In this document: positions 9,430 through 18,863 of the stretch, piece by piece
Numbering within the stretch: position 1 is the stretch's first letter
Layout: every line of letters starts with the position of its first letter
Assembly: GCA_018653485.1 (NCBI GenBank)
Contig: JABHZE010000002.1
Coordinates: 120,294-184,293 of the forward strand
DNA from: an archaeon
GTDB lineage: Archaea > Nanobdellota > Nanobdellia > Pacearchaeales > GW2011-AR1
Length of the DNA: 64,000 bases
Reading direction: 5' to 3'
Program-made: the position numbers and the translations under genes
The notes under the pieces: generated by a model
Told to the model about the DNA's origin: nothing
Databases searched by the model: none
The model's input: the letters and a program-made list of their open reading frames with translations, nothing else

Positions 9430-11991
9430 TTACTCAACACTAGTTGTAGGACCAATAATCTCACTTCCAACATCAGTTGTGATTGCTTCCATAGCTCTAT
9501 TCGCAGCCATAGTTGTTTCTGCAGCTTCATAACCTGCAACTAACATAGCAGTCTTTTCCGCATTATACGGTGACGCAAAAGTTTTAATTATATATTGGTT
9601 TGCTCCAACATTAGTTTTATCAGTAAAGGCAGCCTCACAAAGAGGTGTATCACTTTCTAATAACTTAGCAGCAACAGTATTTACACAACTTCCTCCAACA
9701 ACAATTAAGTGTTTTGTAGTTACACTAGACGCTTGGCTATCATCCATTATAGAGATAACTCCACCGCCTCCTGTAGATCCCGGAGTAATTGTAGCACCTT
9801 CTTCTGAAACATATAACTTAGCAAATATTTGCTCATCAGGATAACTAATTACAGCTGTTTTCTGACTGGTTTGACCAGCATCAAGTGTAATAATAGTTCC
9901 AAATAAGTCTGCCTCTTTAGTAATATCACTATTACCATAAACACTATGTTCCCATGAACTACTATCCGAACTCCATGTTCTTTCAACATCTTCAATACCA
10001 ATACCATTTCCTGAGGAACCTCCTTCAATTCTAACAATCATCGCCTCATAAGCATTATTGTCATCTTCTTCTTCAAAGATAACTAATGCAGGAGCGTCAA
10101 TATTAGCACCTCCAACAGTTTGTAAATAAACTGTTGTTACATTGTTAGTTCCATCTGAAGTCGCATTATACATTAGTTGTCCAATTGAGAAATTTGCTGA
10201 TTTACCTAAGGTATCTGTATCTAGGTTTGAACCACCTATTGTCCAGTTACCTACAGTAACAACATTTGCAATTGTTATGTCAGTATATCCATCCCCATCA
10301 GGGAAACTTAAAGTGTTTAAGTCTGTAGTACTTCCATCCCAACCAGTAAGGTTAAGAGTAACAGGTTCATAGAATGCAAAATTTGCACCCTGACTTGTTT
10401 CAATAGTAGGATAAATTATAGCATTAGTAGCAGCACTACTATCTGGAGAATTTACTCTAACTCTGAAATCTTCAGTAGCATTGTTAGCATTTCCAGTCAT
10501 AGTTACATCATATGAGTTTCCACCCACAGTTAATGTTCCTATACCTTCACTACTCCAAACTACTGAAATTGCAGCCTCTTCAGAAAACACATCACTAAAC
10601 TTAGCAATATCTCTTGTATGATCTGTTGCATGAGTATTGTTATCAACAGAAGTAAGTTGCATTAAATAACCTTCATCTTCATTACCCAAAACAACCATAT
10701 CATTATATTGAAGACCTTCCTTTTCAAAGACTGAAATGTTATTTCCATCATCTGTATGCTGTAAGTATTGTCCAGAAGTCCAGTTTTTTGCAAACTGAAT
10801 AACCTCATCATAACCTCGATGGTCATTAAGAGTAACTTCCATTCTATCATCTCCAGCATCATTTATAAGAATTTCTTCTCTTGCTGATGAATCACTAGCA
10901 ATATTTAATCCAGCAAAATCTAATTTAAAGCTCCCAAATACGGGATCAATAATTGATTCACCTGCCTTTATAGCATCCATATCAGATTCAGAAGCAGCAA
11001 TACTAACAACTAATTTAGTCATAGCACCAGTCCCTCCTGTAAATGTAGCAAGAGAACCTTGAACTGATGAAGTATCATCACCTAAAGTTATATCACTTCC
11101 ACTTGTAAGAGTTACTTTTTCAGCTCCAGCAATTATAGATGCAGACAATTTTAAATTTGTCTCATCAGCAGTATTAACAGCAATTGTTAAGCCATTAATC
11201 TTTTTTGATTGAGCTTCAGAAACTTCTTTACTTGCTGTTTGACCAGCCGCGTTAGTTACTGCAATTGTAGCAGCAGTATCTGACGATGAAACTAGTTCAA
11301 CAGTAAAAGTTTCTCCAGCAATTGTAACTTCCTTAGAAGGATTATCACTTAGATCTAGTGTGAATTTCTCTGCACTTTTTAATAATACTAAATCTGTTGT
11401 ATCAGTCGATGATGAAATAGTAAATGTTTGTCCAAACAAAGTAATTTCTTCACCTTCTGAATCAGAATGAGTAAAATTTATCGCTTTAAAAGTAGCAGTT
11501 GCATTGTAAATATAGTTTGCAGCCTGAGTACTTGTTTTAAGTGCAAAATTCGGATCATCCTGACTTGTAGGTTGTTTTTCAAAAGTGATTCTTGGATTAG
11601 AACCCATTACAATTGTTTGAGATACTTTTGCTTCAACATTTCCTGAGAAAGTTGTATCTGCAAGAACAGTTGGAAGATCAGATTTAGTTAAAATACTTTT
11701 AACTTTATTCAATGAATCATTGATATAAATCTTTGTTCCTCCACTAAATAACTCAACAACTTCTCCTTCGAAACTGTCTCCAGTTCCTGTATCTCCAGCT
11801 ACGTTTTTTAGATTACTAAAAACATCAATAGCTGCAGTTAAATCAGAATTAGCAGCATTTACACCATAAACTACTGCAGCGCCGTCTGAAAATGGCGCAG
11901 GGTATGTCGCAGCCGCAGCAAATCCAACAGTGCTCGAAAGCATTGCAGCACTTGCTAAAACCGATACTACCTTTTTAAAATTAATATTCAT
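9430..11991 (-). CDS. S-layer protein
   Basis: 853 aa, signal peptide MNINFKKVVSVLASAAMLSSTVGFAAAA followed by an S-layer-like N-terminus (YPAPFSDGAAVVYGVNAANSDLTAAIDV) and a C-terminal region HLIVVGGSCVNTVAAKLL...NQYIIKTFASPYNAEKTAMLVAGYEAAETTMAANRAM as in archaeal S-layer proteins. Confidence 0.85.
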   Translation of the reverse strand: MNINFKKVVSVLASAAMLSSTVGFAAAATYPAPFSDGAAVVYGVNAANSDLTAAIDVFSNLKNVAGDTGTGDSFEGEVVELFSGGTKIYINDSLNKVKSILTKSDLPTVLADTTFSGNVEAKVSQTIVMGSNPRITFEKQPTSQDDPNFALKTSTQAANYIYNATATFKAINFTHSDSEGEEITLFGQTFTISSSTDTTDLVLLKSAEKFTLDLSDNPSKEVTIAGETFTVELVSSSDTAATIAVTNAAGQTASKEVSEAQSKKINGLTIAVNTADETNLKLSASIIAGAEKVTLTSGSDITLGDDTSSVQGSLATFTGGTGAMTKLVVSIAASESDMDAIKAGESIIDPVFGSFKLDFAGLNIASDSSAREEILINDAGDDRMEVTLNDHRGYDEVIQFAKNWTSGQYLQHTDDGNNISVFEKEGLQYNDMVVLGNEDEGYLMQLTSVDNNTHATDHTRDIAKFSDVFSEEAAISVVWSSEGIGTLTVGGNSYDVTMTGNANNATEDFRVRVNSPDSSAATNAIIYPTIETSQGANFAFYEPVTLNLTGWDGSTTDLNTLSFPDGDGYTDITIANVVTVGNWTIGGSNLDTDTLGKSANFSIGQLMYNATSDGTNNVTTVYLQTVGGANIDAPALVIFEEEDDNNAYEAMIVRIEGGSSGNGIGIEDVERTWSSDSSSWEHSVYGNSDITKEADLFGTIITLDAGQTSQKTAVISYPDEQIFAKLYVSEEGATITPGSTGGGGVISIMDDSQASSVTTKHLIVVGGSCVNTVAAKLLESDTPLCEAAFTDKTNVGANQYIIKTFASPYNAEKTAMLVAGYEAAETTMAANRAMEAITTDVGSEIIGPTTSVE

Positions 11992-12444
11992 TTTTATAAC
12001 CTCCTTTCAATAATCATAACCATAAATCCAAGATTTAACACCTCTCAGATTCTTTTTTCTGTAATCTCTTTTTGTAATCTCTGTTCAAACTGGCCAGTTA
12101 ATCATTACCTAACTTTGTTAAGTAATAAGTAATAAAATTAAAATCTCTTTAAAAAGCTTTCTCTAATTCTTTTGTAAAATTGAGTAGCAACCCCTCATTT
12201 TCACAAGTTTATTTATAAACCTTTGCCTGTAATTATAAAATAGTTACACTTTTTAAGAAAAGTAAAAAATTACCAAAAAATTCTTTTTTTTATCATGGTA
12301 CATTTTTTTAAACATATATTCTATAAAAAAACCCCTAACTAAAAAACATATTTCTTACATATAGGGTTAAATTTATATACTATGCTTTTCTTAGTAGGTT
12401 AGAAATAAAATTTATCGAGGGTAAATTAAACTTAATATAAAAAA

Positions 12445-12795
12445 ATGGCAGAAACAAAAACTAAAACAATAACCTTAACTGGAAAAGATGGAACATTCAC
12501 AACATTATTTGGGAGATTAAAAAAAAATAAAAAGAAATCAGAAGTATCTGATTTAAGAGCATTATTAAGCAACGAAAAAGCTAGATTATTACATACTATA
12601 AAAACAAAAAAACCAGAATCAATATACAAATTAGCAAAAATTTTAGGAAGAGATTTTAAAGCAGTTAGGGCAGATATTAAGCTTCTTGAGAGATTTGGAT
12701 TTATAGAATTAATTTCATCCTATAAACAAGGAAGAGAAAGACTTCAACCTATTATAGACACTGACAAAGTAGTTATTACTATTAACTTAAAATAG
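12445..12795 (+). CDS. Winged-helix DNA-binding protein
   Basis: KPESIYKLAKILGRDFKAVRADIKLLERFGFIELISS HTH region; TATA-like TTTATATACTATG upstream. Confidence 0.7.
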   Translation: MAETKTKTITLTGKDGTFTTLFGRLKKNKKKSEVSDLRALLSNEKARLLHTIKTKKPESIYKLAKILGRDFKAVRADIKLLERFGFIELISSYKQGRERLQPIIDTDKVVITINLK

Positions 12796-12836
12796 ATAGC
12801 AGAAATATTTATAAATAATAATTTCCTAATAAATTA

Positions 12837-13727
12837 ATGAAAAGAGGAGAGTTATTACCAAAAATAAACCCAAGTATATTTATTATACTTTCATTTTTAT
12901 TAACAATTTTAGTAGCATCTCCGTTAGTAATAGCAATGGATACTGCAGTAAAAATTAATACCCTTCCAGGACATAGGATTCAAATTATTGCAAGAGAGGC
13001 AGGAACTTTTACTAAAGTAGGAGACGGAATCCCAAGTCAAGATACTCTCACAGGAGATTTAACATTTACATTAACCTCCTCAGTAGATAATTTAGACTTA
13101 AAAGTTTATTTAAGAAAAGATGGAGTAGAAGTTATTAAACAAGATTTTACTGAAAGACCTAATGGTGAAGCTATTTTTCTTAATCTTATTCCAGGAGATA
13201 TTTATATTAAAACTCAAGCAGAGGTTGATGCAGAGGCTGCAAATCAAACAGAAGAAGTAAATAATGAATCTTCAGATTCAATAGAATCTGAAACACCTGA
13301 AGAAGTTCCAGAAGAACCAGAACCTGAAGAACTTCTTGAAGAAACCCAAGAAACAGAAGTATTAGCAGAAACAAATGAAAATCCATTAACAGGTTTTGCA
13401 ATTACAGATAGTATTAATGTTAAGGTAATAACTTATGTAGTTGTTGTAGTTGTTGCAATAATCTTAATCCTTGTTTTAGTAATTTTCTTTCTCAAAAAAA
13501 GAAAGAAAGGCCCTAAAAATATTAAGGTAACTAAATACTCAGATATGGGTAAAAATAAATTAGATGAAGAAGAAGAAATGAGAGAACTTAAAGACGCTGA
13601 AGAAAGATTAAAAGTAGCTCAAAGTGAAATTGAAAGAATTAAAAATAAGAAAAGCAAAATAAAAGAAGCAGAAGAAAAATTTATGAAAGATAGAGAAGAA
13701 TTAGCAAGATTAAAGAGAGGAGAATAA
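12837..13727 (+). CDS. Secreted membrane-anchored protein with Glu/Pro-rich linker and cytoplasmic coiled coil
   Basis: Signal peptide, NPLTGFAITDSINV motif before a TM, KKRKKG, then a coiled coil. Confidence 0.65.
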   Translation: MKRGELLPKINPSIFIILSFLLTILVASPLVIAMDTAVKINTLPGHRIQIIAREAGTFTKVGDGIPSQDTLTGDLTFTLTSSVDNLDLKVYLRKDGVEVIKQDFTERPNGEAIFLNLIPGDIYIKTQAEVDAEAANQTEEVNNESSDSIESETPEEVPEEPEPEELLEETQETEVLAETNENPLTGFAITDSINVKVITYVVVVVVAIILILVLVIFFLKKRKKGPKNIKVTKYSDMGKNKLDEEEEMRELKDAEERLKVAQSEIERIKNKKSKIKEAEEKFMKDREELARLKRGE

Positions 13728-13794
13728 ATTTACTTTTTCTAAATTATTTAATACCTTAAACAATTTTATTATTAAAATAATTTATTAATCATTA

Positions 13795-14367
13795 TTACCT
13801 ACAAACTTCTAAACCAACATCAATATTATCACTTCCAATTGTTGTAGCTAATATTGTATGGCTTCCCCCAATAATAGAACTACAATTTCCAAAAACTCCT
13901 TCTTCTTTAACTAAAATTTCATCAGTATAATTATTTGCATAAATCCCTAACTTGTATGCCTTATTAACTCCCTCACTACTAACATCTAATCCTAATTTAA
14001 ATATAGTATCTAAGCTTATTTCAAGCGCTTCACTAACACTTCTTCCATCTAAGCAGGGTTTAGAGGGATTTTTATAAACTTCTTTAATTAAGTCTTGATT
14101 TGATTTATATTCTGGAATAAAAGTAGTTGAACAATTAGTTGTAGAATACATACTAGCCTCTAGTAAATTAGATATTTCCGCACTATTTCCAATTCCCCCA
14201 CCTTGAGTAATACTAAAACCTAAAAAAATTAAACCAATAACACTCACAATTACAACTATCATCACAAATCCAATTATTTCATGTTGGCTTTTTTTGTTAA
14301 AACCTATTCCCATTTTTTTGTTAAAACCTATTCCCACTTTTTTATTAATAAATTTTTTAAATTCCAT
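13795..14367 (-). CDS. Pilin-like protein (class III-like signal)
   Basis: NKKSQHEIIGFVMIVVIVSVIGLIFLGFSI N-terminal basic-Q-hydrophobic segment. Confidence 0.6.
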   Translation of the reverse strand: MEFKKFINKKVGIGFNKKMGIGFNKKSQHEIIGFVMIVVIVSVIGLIFLGFSITQGGGIGNSAEISNLLEASMYSTTNCSTTFIPEYKSNQDLIKEVYKNPSKPCLDGRSVSEALEISLDTIFKLGLDVSSEGVNKAYKLGIYANNYTDEILVKEEGVFGNCSSIIGGSHTILATTIGSDNIDVGLEVCR

Positions 14368-14369
14368 TT

Positions 14370-15029
14370 TTAATCATCATCCTCCACACCAGCTATAAAT
14401 TTAACAACCTCGCAATCTTCATAAACATAATTATTCACAGATTCTTTTCTACATAATGCAACAAAATTAGAAACACTACTTTCTTTAACACTCTTATCAT
14501 AAATAACAAACTCATCACAATTAGGATAATTAGCACGAGTACAAAGAATTATATCCCCTGAAGATTTATTCAAAGCACCTAACTTTACCACACTTAAACT
14601 ACTAAATGGCCAGAAATTTTGGTAATTCTTTTTATTCAATAAATTAACTAATTTATCTCCATCAACACAATTAGATTTTGAACCAGAACAACTAAACTCT
14701 GGAGAATCAGCAAGAAGATTTACAATAGATATAACTTCTTCACTCTTTATCTCACTTGCTTGTTTTGAAAGATTTGCATAATAAATAGAAAATGCAAATA
14801 ATCCCGCTAAAATAAAAAATAATAAAACAGCCACAAGCATAAATGACATTTCTTGTATTTTCAATTGCCCTTTTTTTGAAAATCCAAGACCTAAAAATCC
14901 AAGATTCTTAGTGCCTGAATCTTGTTGTTTATCATGCCCAGTTATTAGTATTTCTCTCCTTCGCTTTCCCTCAAACAATAATATCTTTCCAATTACCATA
15001 TCAATAAACCTCACACTCTCCTCTTGCAC
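14370..15029 (-). CDS. Pilin-like protein
   Basis: SKKGQLKIQEMSFMLVAVLLFFILAGLFAFSIYYA; same KKGQ + TM layout. Confidence 0.6.
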   Translation of the reverse strand: MQEESVRFIDMVIGKILLFEGKRRREILITGHDKQQDSGTKNLGFLGLGFSKKGQLKIQEMSFMLVAVLLFFILAGLFAFSIYYANLSKQASEIKSEEVISIVNLLADSPEFSCSGSKSNCVDGDKLVNLLNKKNYQNFWPFSSLSVVKLGALNKSSGDIILCTRANYPNCDEFVIYDKSVKESSVSNFVALCRKESVNNYVYEDCEVVKFIAGVEDDD

Positions 15030-16017
15030 CTTTATTCATTAAATCAGCTTCCCTAGCCAAATCATGAACATTAATCAAATCACTTGAATCAAAATTATTA
15101 GAACTAATTTCTCCATCAACAAAACCTTGCATAATTCTAATCTTATCACCAATATTTAATCTACACCCCTTCCCTTGAAGCAAGTCAGCTTTCCCTCGAT
15201 AAATATCTGATAATTCACTTAATCTATTCATTATCCTAATAACATTACACTCATAAATATCTTCTCCAGAAAATATAGCCCCATAAACCAAACTATCAGC
15301 GTAATAGAGGATACTCTGTCCACCATTCTTCAAAACTCTACCATAATCATAACTATCTTCACAGACTCGCAAGTCATTACATTCACCTTTAACAATCATA
15401 TCACATTTATTATTCTCACTTTCAAAACAAACTAATCTACCACTACAATTTTTTAAATCACTATCACTTAAACTTTCTGTAAATCTAAACTTATCAACAC
15501 CTAAATTTTGAATATCTCTCTTAATTCTATTTGGAGCTTGATAAAAACAATAATCCTCAGAACCCATTATATTTATATCAGAAACCTTAAATCCCATAAA
15601 AAAAGCTTGAGAAAAAATATAAAAATTTTCACCTTCAATTATTTTATCTGAAAAAACATATTTATTATTTAATGATACTTCATATCCCCATTCACCATAA
15701 TCACTTCCAAATCCTTTTTCTGCAACTCTTAATCTTTGTCTTCCAAAAGGACGATTAGAAGAAGAATCACAACTAAACTCTATTTTTGTTTTTCTTTTTA
15801 AATCAACTTTAAGGGATTTCTCTAAAGCCAATCCTGTTTCAAGAGGATCAAAAACAGAAACAAGCCTAGCTGCACTTTCAGTTCCTGCCTGAGTTTCACC
15901 AACACCAATAACTTTAGAAGCAAAATAAAGTGCTATAAATAAAATAATTGCTCCAACTATCATTGCAAAAATCCAATTAAATCCTACTCCTATCGCACCT
16001 CTTTTTTTCATAATCAT
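15001..16017 (-). CDS. Pilin-like/membrane-anchored hypothetical protein
   Basis: MIMKKRGAIGVGFNWIFAMIVGAIILFIALYFASKVIG N-terminus, 338 aa. Confidence 0.6.
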   Translation of the reverse strand: MIMKKRGAIGVGFNWIFAMIVGAIILFIALYFASKVIGVGETQAGTESAARLVSVFDPLETGLALEKSLKVDLKRKTKIEFSCDSSSNRPFGRQRLRVAEKGFGSDYGEWGYEVSLNNKYVFSDKIIEGENFYIFSQAFFMGFKVSDINIMGSEDYCFYQAPNRIKRDIQNLGVDKFRFTESLSDSDLKNCSGRLVCFESENNKCDMIVKGECNDLRVCEDSYDYGRVLKNGGQSILYYADSLVYGAIFSGEDIYECNVIRIMNRLSELSDIYRGKADLLQGKGCRLNIGDKIRIMQGFVDGEISSNNFDSSDLINVHDLAREADLMNKGARGECEVY

Positions 16018-16517
16018 CTTACCTTAACAAGCCTCTGATTAAGTTCTTTTATAACTTCAATATCAATTTTTCCATTATTAACTGCAATACAATAAGGATT
16101 CACACTAGCAGTTATATTTTCAATATCTAGATGAGGAATATTTGCTCTATTAAACTCACAAGTATTTTTACGAGGATAAAAATAAAGATTATACCCTTGA
16201 CTTTTATACAAATCTACTTCATCTCCAACATCATCATTTCTAGCAATAGGCGAATTATAATCTGTAAAACAAACAAACTCTATATTTTTTGGAAGAACAC
16301 TATTAAAATCCTCCCCAGTTCTTGGAGAATTCCAAGCATCTTCAATAAATTTTTCAAAATCTTCTAGAAAAATTCCTATTTGCCCACATTTATTAAAATC
16401 TAAAAATTTAACAATTACAATTCCAGAAACAGCTAAAATAAAAACAATAATTATAATTGAAAAGATTGTTCCAAAAGATAATCCTAATATACTTCCTTGT
16501 CCTTTTTTGTTAACCAT
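16014..16517 (-). CDS. Pilin-like protein
   Basis: MVNKKGQGSILGLSFGTIFSIIIIVFILAVSGIVIVKFLDF N-terminus. Confidence 0.6.
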   Translation of the reverse strand: MVNKKGQGSILGLSFGTIFSIIIIVFILAVSGIVIVKFLDFNKCGQIGIFLEDFEKFIEDAWNSPRTGEDFNSVLPKNIEFVCFTDYNSPIARNDDVGDEVDLYKSQGYNLYFYPRKNTCEFNRANIPHLDIENITASVNPYCIAVNNGKIDIEVIKELNQRLVKVR

Positions 16518-16539
16518 TTTAAACCCCTAGAAACACCAA

Positions 16540-18858
16540 TTATAAAACTACAACTCCTGTTTCCATAGATTCAGAAGCCCTCACAATAATTGAACAAGTA
16601 GCAGGATTTGGTTGATTATTATCTTTATCCATACATCTTATGTAATAATTATGGTTCAAAGTCCAATCACTTGTATGGCTATTAAAGTCACTTGTTGACA
16701 TACTTATTCCATCTGCAATATCAAAATTACAATCTTTATTTGAATAACTACATTCAGCATCCTCATTAGTCATTATTTTCAAATCTCCAGCTTCCTTGTA
16801 GGTCCTAACAATTATTGGCTCTTCTCTATCAACATCAATACTAAACTCTGTTGAATTATAAACAGCATTTCCTCCTAAATCAACACATTTAATTGAATAT
16901 TCATAATCTCCTTCAATTAAATCTTGTCTTTGTTTATGAATATTTTCTCCTGTTTCTGAAAACTCAATATAATCTTCTTCATTTTCAACTTCTCCAGCAA
17001 AATAATAACAAGTCGCTTTTCCATTATCATACCCATTATCAGTTTGAACTTCTAAGAATGCCGGAATACTATCTGTTGCACCTGCAATTGTTTCATCACT
17101 TGGTGAAACACTTAATATATTCAATGGTTGAGTCCCAATAATATTATACAAATAACTTTTTGTGTTTGGATTTCTATCATTTGGATCTGCAGCATTAGGC
17201 TGATCTTTACATCTAAAGTAATACTTATTCTCTTTTCTATCTTCAATTCCAGTTAAAGTAGTCTTACATGTATAACTATTTTTATTATTCATTTCCCATA
17301 ATTCATTAGAACATTCCATCTCATTTTGCATAACATCATAAGCAATATTTTCTCTACTCCATTTACAATCTGCAGGCTCATTAACATAAACCTCTAAATC
17401 AAGATTTTCATTATTAAATTGAACAGGAGATTCACTAGGAACATTAGTGTTTACAATTAATGGCGGTGTTGTATCAGGTCCTTTTTCAACACAGAATCTT
17501 ACAGAATAAGCATCTTGGTTAAAGTTCCCATTAGCATCAATACATCTAACATACAATGTATAGCTTCCATCATTTTGTAATTCAGGAGCAACTGCATTAA
17601 TTGCATCAGGTCCTGGTAATGCTAATCTCTCAGTATGATTATACTTAAACAAACTATCTCCACCAACATAATAACTCATTTCTTCATAAGAATTTAATCC
17701 AGATGTTAAATTATAATCTACCTTACATTGAGCAGGCTCTCCAACATTTTCTTTTTCATCTTTAGTTGTAAATGTGAATTCAAGAGGCATAAATGCTTTA
17801 ATACATTCAGCATCTTTTGGTTTTATCACAACCCCTGTTCCACTAGGTCTTAAAGAGTCTGGTGAAAACACATGCCCTTCATTAACATCAAGCATTTTAA
17901 TTATAGGAGAGTTAGTATCATGAGGATTAACCCAAACACACTTTTCTTCTTCACTACCTTTATTTATCAAATCACATGCTTGCCCTAAACTCTTACAAGT
18001 ATATTCTGAACACTCTTCAAACTCATTACATAATTCACAATCTCCTCCTCCAATTGGAGCTTGCCAAGGCAAACACTGGAATTCAACAACTTCTTGAGAT
18101 TCCTTTTTATAAGTTAATATAAATATTAAAGCACCAACACCAACACCTAATCCTACAGAGTATAATGGATTTGCAATAAATTGTGAAGCAACATTATAAA
18201 CCAATCCTCCCACAGCTCCTGAAACAGCACCCCAAATCTCACCATTTTTCCCACCACCAATCGCACCTGCAATTCCTCCAATAAAACTTCCAAAACCAAC
18301 AGAGGTAGCTAAATCTTTAAGATTATCTTTAGCAAATAAACCACCTAAAGATTTTCCAGGAGTTTGAGGAGGAGTCGGTGCAGGAGTTCCACCAGAAGGA
18401 CCTTCAATTCCCGGAGGAATATCCGGAGTAGGAATATTCAAATCAGGAGCACCAGGGGTTATAGGGGGAGCTTTAGGAGTACCAGGATATAATGGAGGCG
18501 CACATCCGCCAGGACCACAAGGACTATCTGGAATACTTGGACTTCCAGGAAGATTATCTAATCTCCCATTAGGAATTAAATCAGGAGTTTTTCTTGAAAA
18601 ACTAGGATTATCAGGTATCTCAATATTTAATCCAGGAACTTTAGCATTTCCACCTAATGAAGGATTAGGGACAATACTTGGGGGTAAAATAGGAATATTA
18701 CATCCGCCAGGACCACAAGGACTTTCTTCAGCACTAACAGTTTGCACACCAATCAAATAACTAAACCCAACAATAGCTATAACTAAGTTTAAAATCATAA
18801 AACACGCCTTCCATTTTACTAGATTCTCTTTTTCATTGTTATAATAATTATTTTCCAT
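16540..18858 (-). CDS. Large Pro/Gly-rich then Cys-rich surface protein (772 aa)
   Basis: Two SPCGPGGC motifs, glycine-zipper-like TM pair, then FQCLPWQAPIGGGDCELCNEFEECSEYTCKSLGQAC; homologous by eye to the C-terminal half of the 22366..25758 protein. Confidence 0.65.
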   Translation of the reverse strand: MENNYYNNEKENLVKWKACFMILNLVIAIVGFSYLIGVQTVSAEESPCGPGGCNIPILPPSIVPNPSLGGNAKVPGLNIEIPDNPSFSRKTPDLIPNGRLDNLPGSPSIPDSPCGPGGCAPPLYPGTPKAPPITPGAPDLNIPTPDIPPGIEGPSGGTPAPTPPQTPGKSLGGLFAKDNLKDLATSVGFGSFIGGIAGAIGGGKNGEIWGAVSGAVGGLVYNVASQFIANPLYSVGLGVGVGALIFILTYKKESQEVVEFQCLPWQAPIGGGDCELCNEFEECSEYTCKSLGQACDLINKGSEEEKCVWVNPHDTNSPIIKMLDVNEGHVFSPDSLRPSGTGVVIKPKDAECIKAFMPLEFTFTTKDEKENVGEPAQCKVDYNLTSGLNSYEEMSYYVGGDSLFKYNHTERLALPGPDAINAVAPELQNDGSYTLYVRCIDANGNFNQDAYSVRFCVEKGPDTTPPLIVNTNVPSESPVQFNNENLDLEVYVNEPADCKWSRENIAYDVMQNEMECSNELWEMNNKNSYTCKTTLTGIEDRKENKYYFRCKDQPNAADPNDRNPNTKSYLYNIIGTQPLNILSVSPSDETIAGATDSIPAFLEVQTDNGYDNGKATCYYFAGEVENEEDYIEFSETGENIHKQRQDLIEGDYEYSIKCVDLGGNAVYNSTEFSIDVDREEPIIVRTYKEAGDLKIMTNEDAECSYSNKDCNFDIADGISMSTSDFNSHTSDWTLNHNYYIRCMDKDNNQPNPATCSIIVRASESMETGVVVL

Positions 18859-18863
18859 CTTAA

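Noticed and set aside
9306-10862. Small ORFs inside the S-layer gene (9306..9539, 9849..10037, 10142..10372, 10662..10862)
   Set aside because: Alternative frames of a convincing 853-aa S-layer protein.
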